A stretch of 64,000 bases of DNA from Hysterangium stoloniferum (GCA_015178975.1 WHVD01000006.1:992001-1056000), one strand, 5' to 3'. Shown: positions 21,329 to 33,661, counted from the stretch's first letter. The notes: generated by a model from the sequence alone, not told the origin. Numbers and translations are program-made.

Positions 21329-23685
21329 ATGACAGTTACAAGGCCATCGACGGACCTGACTGTCTCACACGATGAGCAAGTATACACGGATGAGTTATAT
21401 GAGACGTCCCCTCCCTCGCGGCTACAGCAGACGCTCGACCTCGACGACGCTTTCACGGCAGACGACGATGACATATCCACTTCATTCAATTTCGACCCAG
21501 ACTCATTCTTCAAAGAGCTCAAGGCTAAATCTACCTTGGGAGTTAGTGAGGAGGAAGTGTCAGATGACGCAGAGGAGATTGACTTACAAAATGGAAGCGA
21601 GGCTACCCACGATTCCACAGATGCCTCTGTGTCTACATTAGATATTGGTCCTCCAGTAGCAACAAACGAATCGCCCACGTCTTCGCGGTCATTGAAGTCT
21701 GACGATGGTCCGCCCACTACACCCACTGACGACTATGATTCTCCCGCCCATCTACACTCACAGCTTGCTCGTGTAGCCCTTTCATCATCGCCTTCACCGG
21801 GCTTGGACGGCTACGGGGCCAGACAAATATATCCCTTAAACTCTCCTATCTCACAATCTGCCAAAACCGATGAAAGCGCCCTCGAAATATCCACATCTCG
21901 TCAATCTCTACAATCGAATCCTACTACTTTTGAACTAACTAGGGAGGGTATCTCAGGACAATCAGTGCCAGTCGATATCAATCAGCCCCAGACGAGCGGC
22001 TCTAGTGATCTGTTCCCTCCTGTATCGGAATCCACCGCCTCCAAACCTACTGGTCAATCCAAACCATCTTTGGGCGCAGCTGGACAGAGTCATTCTGTCA
22101 GTCCTTCAGCGTTTCAGAAAATCGTTTCCAAGACTAGACCCGCACATTTACCCCCAAAGTCCCCGGATGAAGACCAAAAGCATGCCAAGGAGTGGGAACA
22201 AATGATGCAGCGTAGTCGAATGGCTGGTGTGTAGTAAATTATTACTATACTTGCACTCACTGAACTCACGTCTACATTGCCTTCCTACCAGAGCGGAAAC
22301 GTCGGGAGGAACTGCAAGCGCGCCGCCTTGCTCGCGAACTGTCAGTTGAAGCGAGTACAGTACTATGGGAGTATACAATTCTTCCAGATTGGAAAAAAGC
22401 CGTCAGAGATCCGGAATTGCGAAAGTTATGGTGGTCCGGTGCGTGTCTTTTTTTCCCTTTTCCTTCACTTCTTCGCTTAACGCGTGCTACTAGGGGTACC
22501 AACAAAACTTCGTAATACGATATGGGAACGTGCCGTAGGTAATGGATTGGCATTAAGCAAGGGTACGTATAATCACGGTTCTGCCATTGATAGGTGATTT
22601 CTCAAGTACATTAGATTCCTATGGAACTTCGCTAGCGCGTGCCAAAAGTCTGCTAGCCAGTCGACGTTTTCCAACAACGGCGCTTTCACTAATGGAATCG
22701 GATATTGCAACAACGTTACCACAATTGCATATCTTCAATCGCCAATCCGGACCTTTGTACGATGATCTTTACAATCTTCTTTGTGTCTGGATTGTCTCAA
22801 GAGCAGACGAAGGCTTGGGATATGTAGAAGGAATAGCCAAAGTAAGAGACCATGGTACCGTTTTTTCATGAAGACAACTGACAAGCGATGTTTCCATAAT
22901 CAGATCGGGGGAATGTTACTGCTAAATTTGACAGGCCCGCCACAGGCGTTTATTGTAATGCGGAACCTGCTAGAACGGAGTTGTTTGCGTGCGTTCTACG
23001 GTGGGCATGCGGCTCGAGACGATGTACGTGCATAATATATACATCATATATGCAACTTTAGCCACATCTTAATTTTCGTGATTTGTAGGTTGAGGCTTAC
23101 TATCGGTAAGTGAACAGTCTTTGTTGTCGATGAGGTGATATACATGCACACTTTTTTAAAAGGATATTTGATACCTTATTAGCTGATGGAATGCCGAAAA
23201 GTCTGTTTTTATCCTCACCATCCTAGCATCTCTCTCTCTAACCACGATATTAAGTCTACTTCAACTTCAAGCAACATCAAATATCCCCATCGGAATATCT
23301 ACCTGATTGGTTATTACCGCTGTTCCTGAACCATCTTCCGCTTGAGGCATGTTCTCGGATATGGGACGTTCTTCTACTCGAGGGAGATTCATTTCTTTTC
23401 CGGGCAGCTCTCGCCCTTCTAGCATCCATAGAATCGCGCCTCTTCTATCCAGATCGCCGGGAGCTCATGGAAGTCCTTAAAGGAAAAAGTCGGGCCGCGT
23501 TGGAGGTCGCCAAACGAGAGCTGTGGAGTCCGATAGGGGCGACGCACGGGGATGTTGTTGGCCCACTCTATGAAATATATGGTCTCAATGAGGAGAATGT
23601 TTGGGAACGGGTAGTGGAGATGGGGGAGTGGTGGAAGGAGAGCACCTGGGAACGGCTTATTGTGCGAGAACTCCCTGATGCTTGA
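21329..23685 (+). CDS. TBC (RabGAP-like) domain protein
   Basis: TBC-fold protein, expected to act on Rab GTPases in membrane traffic. Exons: 21329-22226, 22292-22438, 22494-22562, 22594-22841, 22904-23023, 23089-23105, 23163-23200, 23255-23685; 1968 nt, 655 aa. The first ~300 residues are acidic and disordered. The TBC domain starts at GVPTKLRNTIWERAVGNGL and continues through GLGYVEGIAKIGGMLLLNL, AFIVMRNLLERSCLRAFYGG, RIFDTLLADGMPK and LPDWLLPLFLNHLP to WDVLLLEGDSFLFRAAL. The positions of both catalytic fingers differ: the arginine finger region reads ESDIATTLPQ and the glutamine finger region YVEG. Exon 3 may end at 22562 (31-nt intron) or at 22538 (55-nt intron); both keep frame. An in-frame ATG at 21131 is possible. 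Confidence 0.85.
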
Positions 23686-23921
23686 GTGGAATGGTTATCG
23701 TTAGGGATATGGTAGCATTGCCACGGCAGCATGGCTGGGTATACTTCGAGTTGTTTAATATATTTCATTCATTTATTTACGATGCAGTGGGATGCCGAAA
23801 ATTACAATGGATATTCATTACACCATAAAGTCATTGCAAGAGAATGTCACTAGTAGTACAGGGAAACATGAGATCCAAAGGAGAACGGTGCAGACGAAAA
23901 GAGATATGAAAGGATTGTACG

Positions 23922-24684
23922 TTACTTTCCGAGTTCCTCAAAGAACAATTTCAGCTTGCGAACACCGGGACAAATAGCCAGCCGAACTCTCTCGTTCTCT
24001 GGATAGAAACGAGCATTGCCTTCTACCCAGCTCGTGGCTGCTTCCATACTTCTGTACTTCTTTGCTAAGCGGTCGCGTTGGAAATTCCACTTCAGTTTGT
24101 GGACAGTAGGAAGTAAAGCGCGTGAGATGCGTGACGAGGAGGATTCAAGATCTGGCCGAACTATTCGAGCCATCTTGAGCGGGTCAGAGGGACGGTTCTC
24201 CAACATGGACCTCAGAATCTGGCTGATATGAGCCCGGTCAAGGCGCTGGGTTGTCCAGTACAGCTTCACGGACTAGCATGGATGCAATATATAAACGAAG
24301 TAGTGTTAACAGGCATGAAATCGCGCACTTGGGGAGAATACAGGTACAGCCCGTTCTTCCACCTCCGTTCCAGGCCAAAACCGCGCATGACGCCTCGGTG
24401 AACAAGGTCCCCGACGGTCGGTCGAAGAGTGCGGCTTTCAGGACACAAGAAGTGGTCAATCCTGGATGGAGCCACCTTGAATACGCGTAACCTATTTAGT
24501 GCGGGGTCGGAGGCGATGTTATTGAAGAGAGGAGATATAGAGGATAGCTGAGCCAGATCAGGGAGGTCTAGGTAGATGACTGCAAAAAGGTCAGTAATAA
24601 TACCGTATAATAGGCCAGAACAAACTCACAGATGCGTAAAAGCACCTCAGGGGGTATATTTAGTAGCGTCGCGGCAAGAACCAT
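23922..24684 (-). CDS. F-box protein
   Basis: Likely substrate adaptor of an SCF ubiquitin ligase. Exons (complement): 24630-24684, 24329-24579, 23922-24272; 657 nt, 218 aa, phases consistent. The N-terminal F-box reads NIPPEVLLRIFIYLDLPDLA followed by QLSSISPLFNNIASDP. The rest is basic and helical (KLKWNFQRDRLAKKYRSME) with no repeat domain I can name, so the target is unknown. The first 18 residues are on their own exon. The gene is tail-to-tail with the TBC gene, about 240 bases apart. Confidence 0.78.
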
Positions 24685-25180
24685 TGAGGTGTTGAGGATA
24701 GAGGCTCAGTTATAACTCCTGAGTGGTGAAATATATAGTGTTCACACAAGCTAAACATTCGGCAACAAGCAGCACGGAATTGCCGCGTTACATAGGAGCA
24801 GTTGCCACGATGCAAAGCTACGCATCACGTGATACTGCACTGGACTTTCAGAGTTTTTCTCGAATACTCATCCTTTTTAAAAAAGATAATAAAATATTCA
24901 CACGCTCGAGGCCATCAAGAAAGGGGGTTACGAAATGAGTGCAAATGGCATTTGAAGGTGTCTTTCAGTTGTGTAAGCAGTTCGTGGAAAATTGTAAGGT
25001 ACATCAGCTAACCGAACGACACCACTAAGATTCTATATCTCTCTACAAATATTTAAATACATGAAAACACGAGACTTCATTTGATAGATGGCATGCCTCG
25101 ATCACTTTCGAAAGTACTTATGATGGAGACAAGATGTCATTCAGGTCCTGCAGAAGACAGGCTTCCATAGCGCTGGGCTG
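24685..25180. other. Intergenic region between F-box and CorA genes
   Basis: About 500 bases between divergent genes, the upper part of both promoters. ORFs here are short and unsupported. Confidence 0.4.
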
Positions 25181-25196
25181 TTTATATATATATAAG
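25181..25196 (+). promoter_or_regulatory. TATA-like element upstream of the CorA gene
   Basis: A run TTTATATATATATAAG lies about 140-155 bases before the CorA start codon at 25338. The downstream stretch up to the ATG is C/T-rich (CCTCTTGG, ACTCTTCCCTC), as is common in fungal leaders. Called from sequence alone. Confidence 0.5.
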
Positions 25197-25337
25197 TATC
25201 AGCCAGCCGTCCCTTGAGACGGACCACTCTTCCCTCACGACGCACACCCAAATACCCCACTCTGCATTCCATTTGAACCCTCTTGGCTACTAACTATCAA
25301 GTCTATCCTTTCAAACAAATTTATCAATCTTTAAAAG

Positions 25338-27829
25338 ATGCCCAAAACCAACAGTGACAGCGACTTCGGCGGATCTTTGACGAGCGACGAGAGCGATGTC
25401 GATATCGGTCCTTCCTCCCCCATTAGTGGAAATATGCCTGTCCCAGAAGGCATTAAAGTGCCAGCCTCAACACCCGTTACTCTCAAGACGGATACACGAG
25501 CCAATCATTCACCATCAAACCTCGTTTCACCTATCACTGTCGCTTCCCCGACTTCCCCGACAAAGTCAAATAGAGAACGTTGCGCAACACTCAATGATGT
25601 GTCTGGAGCATCGACTCTGAAGGGCGCAGCCCTTTTTCGTTCGACAGTCCGTAAGGTGATGGCCATCCACAGAACGTCCTCGTTCATGGGCGCATTCCGA
25701 GGCGCCGGTGCCGAACCAGGCATCGACCCGCGGCGCTCATCTGCCTTCGTAACCTGGGGTCATATTAAAGAGAAATGTTCTATTGAGGTTATGGATTACA
25801 GCTCGGTCCGAAGCAAATCTTGCACATACGATAATCAAGGATTTATCAACTTTCTGCAAGACAATGGCCCCGCGAAGGAGTCCTGGGCGAAGGTCCGATG
25901 GATTTGTGTTGGGGGCATAAGCTGGGATGTCATCAGTGCCCTCGCGTTGGCATATGGTGAACATCGTCGTATACTTGATAAAGCACTTCTCCATACTCAT
26001 ATGTACTACAGATCTTCACCCTCTTTCGCTGGAGGATGTCCTTCATCGACGTGGTCACATCCGTTCCAAGGCTGATTACTATCCAAAACATCTCTTTATC
26101 CGTGCGCTTTGCCACTCCCTCGGTGATCCGGACGCCATAAATGATTTAACTGCATACACTGGAGCCCAGGCTCATAATATCACAGATGCCCCGCGATCCT
26201 CATCCCCTGGCGGCATGTCCAAGGTTAAGTCGTTCGAAGATAAGGAGATCGATCTTGGCTACGAAACCAATGACGAAATGAACGGTTCATCGTATGGAAT
26301 ATTCCGCCGAGCGCGAGGGCGAAGTGGCACCAAGAAGACTGTTGAGCGAGAAATGGAAGAAGGCCCCCAGACTTTCCCCAATCAAAGTCGCCGTACTGTA
26401 AGCCCCCGCATTGATAATTCGTTTTTATTTATTTTTATATTTGCTTCAAGAACTCACATTCCACTGCCGAAGCCCTTCTTATGCTTGAACAACTGAAGGC
26501 TGGACAACGTATAAATGTATTAAGAAGGAACTTATTCATGTACTTACTCCGGGATGGCACATTCATCACCATCCATCAAACAAATACACCGGACTTTGCA
26601 TCACCCATCATGAATCGTTTACATTCACGCGATACCCTCCTACGCAGCACAGCTGATGCCTCCCTACTGCTGGAGAGTGTCCTCGATCTTGTCGTAGATC
26701 AGGCTGTGGAGGTTGTAGAAGAATATCAAAAAATGATTCTCAAATTGGAACGTGACATTCTTTTGAAGCCCAAAATGAAGAGCGTGCGGCATTGTGCGTA
26801 GTTCCGGACTCCTACCCTCATTCTTGTTCTTTGTCTCTAAATTGCACGCTGATCCTTTCAAACAGTGCACATTCTCTCCGGTGATCTCACTTTACACAAG
26901 CGTACGTTGGGGCCTTTGAAGCCGTTAATTTACGGGCTGCGACGATACGATCTTGATCGTTGTATCGCCGTTGCTGAGGCCGTTACCGAGATGGATGAGG
27001 ATGCAACTGGTCGTAAGATCAAGGGCTACATGAGCCATAAGAGCAAGGTTTACCTTGCGGACGTTCATGACCATGTCGAATATGTGCTATTAAGCCTCGA
27101 CATGTTTGCCAGTGTCGCAGAAAATTTAATAAACTATACGTTTAACGTTAGTGTGCTGAAGTACTTCACGCATTGTTTTTTTTAACATTTATTTGTAGAT
27201 GGCAAGCTATGAGATGAATGAAGTCATGTAAGTCACCATGCATCGGAGCAAAGGCGTCCTGCAAAATGACTTCTCTAGGCGGCGACTGACACTCGCTACA
27301 ATTATTTTCTTGCCCCTTACCCTTCTCACTGGATATTTCGTGAGTGACTCTATATTATTGAAGTTGACCATGATTGATAACACCCATCTCCTAGGGAATG
27401 AACTTCGCAACACAACGTAAGTGACTACTCTCTTTTCCCTTTCTCTTCGAAATATCATAATTCAATTGCCGACCCTCCAATTTTCTAGCGAGCGTACAAG
27501 AACGTGAGTCTTGTCACATCCTCAGCATCCCGTCATATTCTAACTATCGCTGGGTCCCTAGATTCTGACGTATTGTATGCTATGGACATTGCTATATAAC
27601 TATTCTTGATTACTCACACCCTTTTCTAGATTCTGGGAGATTTCGATCCCTGTTATGATAGTAGTCGTCTCTTTGTTTATGTGGGATGACGTCATTCGCA
27701 TGAAACACTACCTAGAAAAGAAAACGAAACTTGGTTTACTTCGGAAAAATACCGCGGTATGTCTTAATGCCTGTCCATGCTCAATACTCCTCACATAGTT
27801 ATTTACCGTAGACTCGACACTTATTGTGA
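25338..27829 (+). CDS. CorA-type Mg2+ transporter (ALR/MNR2-like)
   Basis: Two-TM magnesium channel of the CorA superfamily, in the plasma or vacuolar membrane. Exons: 25338-25956, 26012-26397, 26451-26793, 26866-27146, 27199-27227, 27279-27339, 27395-27416, 27489-27503, 27562-27574, 27630-27756, 27812-27829; 1914 nt, 637 aa. The N-terminus is disordered and Ser-rich. The cytosolic funnel includes DLHPLSLEDVLHR, LMLEQLKAGQRINVLRRNL and the long helix ending YTFNMASYEMNEVMRRLT. TM1 is ATIIFLPLTLLTGYF, directly followed by the signature GMNF, then HSDVLFWEISIPVM and TM2. The stretch between GMNF and FWEI is assembled from exons of 22, 15 and 13 nt; this restores the conserved HSD-FW block. The last exon is short and less certain. 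Confidence 0.88.
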
Positions 27830-28821
27830 TAATTTGTGATCCTCATCTTGATCGGACCGGACTGCTGAACTGTCCTCATTCTGACTTCCTCATGCATCTT
27901 CAAATCTGTATACTGCCATTGGTATTTGCTATTCAGTTTTAAATTTCTATATTCAGCGTATACTTTGAGGCAATGTGTGCGAGTTGTTAGCGCTTGCCAG
28001 TCCCGTTTGACAATAAAGGGCCTCCTATATATAGAAAAAGCAAATTGCACTCGGAATTCCAAGTCGGGGTTCACTTTTGACTGCCGTCTTCTCTTTGCCA
28101 TGAGATGTCACTTGTCAAACCTTGAAACATTAAGTCACACGGACGCGATAATGTTCTACGCGAGCTTGCACTTAACTATGATCCACCAGGTTTTTTAATG
28201 CCCACCAGGATATAAAAGTCTAAAATGGTACAAGACAATTGTCCGTTGGGTATGCCAAGTAGCTAACCTATGTACCTAGTATACCAGTAAGAATATCTGC
28301 ATTTATTTGGTTATATACACCTGGTGGATTGTACGCCAAAGCCGCGACTTCAGACGGTGCCTTATTATATGGAGTTATACAAAACTCGGTGATTTATATC
28401 CGGAGAAAGGCTGAGTCCTGTCTAGTCGTCGTTGACATCTGTCAGGTCATAACAAGGAAGTACGCATACTGGTACTATCTGGGACGATGACTAGAGAATA
28501 AACATACCCAGCGACCCAGCGCGACACTTGACTTCGCTCTTATAGTATGTTCGAACGATCTACGAGAGAAATTGCCATTAGCTACAAAACACAATGATGG
28601 CTGGGGAACATCCTGGTGTGTGAAGCTTGCAGCTTGATCACCAATACTTTACAAATGCCACGCGTTATCTCCACGGATTGAATTGATTATGCATGTCAAT
28701 CATCAATTCCTACCCTGGTGCAACTGAAAGGCGTTGTACAAAGTTAGACCAGTCCCCAAATGGACTAACCATCGAATATTCTTATATATATGGGTACGAC
28801 TCCCCAAAGTGACTGTAGGAT
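27830..28821. other. Intergenic region, CorA to desaturase copy 2
   Basis: About 1 kb. It holds overlapping small ORFs on both strands that I consider noise. Just before 28822 there is a TTATATATATGGG stretch (about 28780-28792) that could be the TATA box of desaturase copy 2, about 30 bases from its ATG. Confidence 0.4.
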
Positions 28822-30868
28822 ATGTCTTCCTCTATCGTGGAAGTCCAGACGTCTGCCAGTGTTCAGCCTCCTTCGAATTCCTCTTCTCCATCTACGAAAT
28901 TACCTCACAATACGACAACGGATGTAAACAAATCCGAAACTCTGCCCTCAGCTCCGATACACTGGGGAAATACTATAACTTTCCTGGGAGGGCATATTAT
29001 AGGGATTTATGGGGCTTTGTTCATATCACCTATCACAACGACTCCAAAGGCAACTTTAATCCTTACCTTGGTTTTGTATTACTTTGTTGGCACGAGGTCT
29101 GTCCCAACAAATCCAACAACTTTCTCCGTAATTGATATGTTCCTCTAGCATAGGGATCGGCTACCATCGTTTATATTCTCACCGCTCATTTGAGGCTACG
29201 AAGCCCTTGAAAATATTCATCGCCCTCGTGAGCCCAATGGGATGGCAGCGGTCCATTTTGGTACGAGTTATTGAGATTATATGGGATTGCCACTGCTCAT
29301 CAAATTATTGCTAGTGGTGGTCCGTGTTTTAGTTACCGTATGGTGTTGCATAGCACTGAATTGTGATTATAAAAGGTCTGTTAGACACAGACTACACCAT
29401 GTGAGTATTATGTCCTCGTATTGACCACGATGTTGGGTATGCTCATGTAATGTCCTATTCTCTATAGAGATTTACAGATGATTTGATCAACGACCCGTGA
29501 GCCATTTATTCTGATCAATTTGATTTCAGGACATCACTCCTTTTCTAACATATGGCAATAAGATATTCCGCCGCTAGAGGATTATACTTCTCACATGTCG
29601 GATGGTTGTTCAGAAGACCTTTCTACCCACGGATGTCTTCAATTGATATAAGTGACCTGATGAATGATCCAGGTCCGTACACGGAACATACAATTTCCTC
29701 AGTACATTAACATTTCGTATTCCATCGACAGTGGTAACTTTCCAGCACAGACATTATCGTATGTCCTTTGTAAGGATCATGTCAGATCGCTAATATGCTT
29801 TGTAGAAAAACTAGCCCTTGTCAATGGGCTTTTTATCCCCCCTTTGATCGCTTGGACTTGGGGAGATGCCTTGGGTGGATTTATTTGGGGCTCTATGGTC
29901 TGCAAAATTATGTGTGAGTATTTTATATATATAGGAAGTCATTCCATTGTCCAACTTTGCACAGTATGGCACGGTGTTTTCTTTGTTAATTCGTATGTAG
30001 AAATTTATGTACCTCGAATCGTTGGTGTGCTAATAGGTTGGAAATAGACTTGCCCATTGGAAAGGTTTTCGGCGATATTCCGACGAAGTCAGTGCCAGGG
30101 CCAACCTCGTGAGTCCATCCCTTCCCTTTTCAATTCGTCGGCATTCATATCCCACAGTTCGTCTCCATTACTGCTGGTGGGGAAGGGAACCACAACTATG
30201 TAAGTCAGCAGTTTTACGCATCCAGTCCCTCAGTAATTCTAATCACCCTTATTAAAGCATGTATGAATGCTCTCCTTTCACGCAGAGTTACAATGGCTCA
30301 TTCTATAATAGCACGCCTTCCCACAAGACTTCCGTAATGGTCGCGATTGGCATGATTGGGACCCCTCTAAATGGGCGATTTTCTTCCTTTATAAGGTGGG
30401 ACTGGTAAAATCTCTCAAGCGTGCTCCCGACGAGGATGTGGAATTCGCCATGGACTATATGCGGCGCAAGAAAGGGGGAGTCCATCATAACGGTGAACCT
30501 TACTCGGTGGACAAGCAAGAGAAAGAGTTTGGAGAATGGACAGGTCCTGTATGGAGTCGCATCAAAGCTGAAGAACATGTTAAGCAAGCACGCGGCAAAT
30601 GTTTCGTATTCGTCAACGATTATTTGGTGGATGTCACAGTCTTCATGAAGGAACATGTGAGATCATTTTTTATTTGTTAAACGACTCGTGTAACCTGCAT
30701 ATTTAGGTGGGAGGCGCAAAGATCCTTCGCACCTACTCCATTCGGGGCGAGGGCGAGGATTTCAACTTCCAAGACGTCACCTGGGCCTTCCAGAGCTTTA
30801 ACAATCATACCAGAATCGCACGAAAGCGAATGCGAGATCTAGCTGTCGCCAAGGTTCTTTCTGTATGA
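28822..30868 (+). CDS. Delta-9 acyl-CoA desaturase with cytochrome b5 domain (copy 2)
   Basis: Paralogue of the desaturase at 18984-20881. Exons: 28822-29096, 29149-29260, 29315-29319, 29376-29400, 29468-29496, 29563-29672, 29732-29758, 29806-29913, 29965-29992, 30048-30108, 30158-30199, 30258-30260, 30312-30656, 30707-30868; 1332 nt, 443 aa, all phases consistent. His boxes HRLYSH, HRLHH and HNYHH. As in copy 1, one His of box 3 comes from a 3-nt exon (30258-30260, CAT) between introns of 58 and 51 nt. A 5-nt exon (29315-29319) and a 25-nt exon replace the single 30-nt exon of copy 1. The b5 heme motif reads HVGG instead of HPGG. Its 3' end was copied to 33.9-35.2 kb. Confidence 0.88.
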
Positions 30869-31159
30869 GTCCTTCGACAGGCATAGTTCATAATTAGAAT
30901 GTATACCAGTTTCTTTCAAAGAAGCAAGTGGTCGAAATTGGTCTGGCTATTATGCGTTTGTACCACTAGTTATTGCAAGTGAACATACTGCTCTGGACGA
31001 GCTTACATAAATACATTGATATCTCTATCATCAAATCCTAAAATGGCCGACATCTCTGTTATTGAAACTGCACATATACTTACAATCCACCCTATCCAGA
31101 TGTTTCATAACTAAAAAAATGTACTTGGGTTATGGGCCCCATCCCAAGTTACTAGAAAC

Positions 31160-31275
31160 CAAACTAAATCTGAATTAAACTGAACCTGAACCAAATTGAA
31201 CCTGAACCTAATTGAACTTGAACTGAATTGAACTTGAACCAAATTGAACCTGAACTGAACTGAACCCTAAACCTG
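31160..31275 (+). repeat. GAACCTGAAC-type minisatellite
   Basis: Degenerate tandem repeats of AAATTGAACCTGAAC and related words fill about 115 bases. They lie directly before the putative retroelement terminus at 31282. Similar CCTGAACCTGAAC words recur near 33500, in the leader of the gag remnant. Confidence 0.65.
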
Positions 31276-33348
31276 CAGACGTGTTAGGAGGATATCTGAA
31301 AACTATTAAGTATACCAAATTCTAATATACTCTAAAGGTCATTTAAACATCTGGGATGTGATTCAAACATAATTTGGTTTTTAAAACTTTTTGAAAGTTT
31401 TAAACTCTCTAGTACATTACAAACTAAAGAATCTTTCCAGACACAAGTAGACAAATAAAAAAATTAGTAGTTTGAAACACTAATACTTTTAAAAAATAGA
31501 TACCTTTAGATAGTCCATTCCATGCATATGTATATCATTGGCACCTCTAAATACATATATATTACTTTCGAAATGGATCTGTCAATCTGAACAGATTTCT
31601 ACTTGATTCAACATACTCAGAATATATAGGGGGTTTTACTTAATAAAGACAGCTGTGGTATGAAAAATTTCCAATAATATTTTAGATATTTTACATGGAA
31701 ATAACTACATTACAACTTTTAAAAAACAAAGTACTAATAAAAGTATTAGTAGGCATCTGTAAAAGGAAGGAAATTATATACAATGGAATTTGTTAAATAA
31801 CTATGGGTTGTATAAGATGTAATATGGAGAACTATTTCTGATGGTTGTTTTTTGATGATATAATTGTTTCAGAATAGATATCACTATTTAAAGATGGAGT
31901 TTTGTAAAAATAAGACTTTTATTAGTAAATATTTGAGATTATAGTAATTATACATAAACACCCTCCTTGTTAAGAACTAAAAACTGACTAGTGTTGGTGG
32001 GCCGACCGAGACCAATCGGAAGAACTTGGCTTCAGCGTATGTGCTGCGCCCTTGCAGTTAACCGTCGGGTGTCCTTAAATTTCGGGCGGGTGAAGACTAG
32101 TCCTAACGAATACCTCTCGGCAAAACTACTCATTGGAAATGAGGGATAAGTCAAGTGTCGGGCCAAGGGGTTGGGGACCAAGAGTGGGCGAGTGCACGTG
32201 AAGGTGGATAGCAGAGTACTTAGTATGAGACTTCTATAGATGTAAGAGGGTATTCTGAGTCGATATTCTGATTGCCTAGTAACTACAACTACAGCGGGTT
32301 CATATACAAGTATCAGGCATCTAAAAAACACTAACTAGGAGAAGAGCGGAAAGCAGTATTGACAAATAAGCTTGACTAGAAACGGGAAGGTTACAATTAG
32401 TTTGGAGGCCGTGAGATAACCAATAGCAGAGTTACGAGAAAAGGAAATAGTCCGAGGATTACAAGTATATTTAGACATATGTGAAACATTGAGTAGAATG
32501 GATCATCATAATAAAAGGGACGTATCAAAGTTTAACCAGATAGTACGAGTATATTTCAACGGGGGCGTAAACAGAGTTTGATCACCGTGAAGGCATATGT
32601 CAGCATCAGGAAGCCGACAGTTTCTGATGTGAAGACTTGAACGATGACTTGAATCGTCAATAGGAGGCAATAACCTTGGGGACCATCAGGTTGCGACATG
32701 GTTGTAACACTCCTTAAGGGTTGTGCAAAGCTTAGTGGAGGGTTTCTGGAGAAACCTGCAGGTATTCCAGTAGGACTTGGCTTCAGCTTATAGGCTGCAT
32801 CCTTGTGAGATTGTAGTGTCCAATTTCAAACAGGTGGATGGAAAACCTGGGGAGTCTGGGTGTAGTTGATAGGTTGAAGGTTGATATTGAAGTTTGATGT
32901 TGAAAGACCAATCAGAAAGCCCACAGGCTCCGACGGGATCAATAGCATTGTGAGATGAGAGGTGGAGATAGAGTAGAATAGGTACTAGGGTTACTGGGGA
33001 AATTTGGTTGATTTTCTGACTATATTGTATGTACAAACATCAGCTAGACTATGTATATAGACTGTGGACTGTATACAATACTAAATCTGGTATTAATAAA
33101 AGCCTAAACAAGTAAACATAAATCGGGACAAATAAACACCAAACTAGGTGTTAGGGAGTGGGGGTGGAGTCTGAGACATGACAGGTCATTTGACCATAAC
33201 AGGAGTGGAGCTCAGTTAGAGAGCTGATGGGTTGTCTGGGTGGAGTCCAGTGACTGGTGCATGGAATGGAGTCAGACATATACAGGTTTGATGTGCATGG
33301 GTCCCAGTGGGTTGTCCGGTTGTGAACTTCAACTTGGTGGGCATAGAG

Positions 33349-33463
33349 TCAAGTGCATATAAGGTGGGGTCTGGAGCCCAGCGGGTTTTCCAGTTAGCTA
33401 TAACCTGGTATAGAGAGTCAGGTGCATATAGGATGGGGTCTGGAGCCTGGTGGGTTTTCTGGT
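33349..33463 (+). repeat. Direct repeat within the candidate LTR
   Basis: Two ~49-base copies, at about 33349-33398 and 33414-33463, share GAGTCA-GTGCATATA, then GGGGTCTGGAGCC and GGGTTTTC. They differ at a few positions. A second, weaker pair sharing ACTTGGCTTCAGC lies at about 32024 and 32777. Confidence 0.65.
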
Positions 33464-33661
33464 CCTAACAGGACACCTCATTGAAAAGTGTCACACACCA
33501 AACCTGAACCTGAACTGTTAGCCATGCCTCATCAAACAGGGTGCAGAACCACAATATGATGATAACATTGACCAATTGAGCTGAAGTTCAACCTGAATAC
33601 AACCTTGACTACTAACCTTCAAAAACACTGACCCCAATAACTGATCTTGAAACTGTGAACC

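Noticed and set aside
27799-28101. 100-codon minus-strand ORF after the CorA gene
   Set aside because: It overlaps an ORF on the other strand, has no motif or promoter, and includes the last CorA exon.
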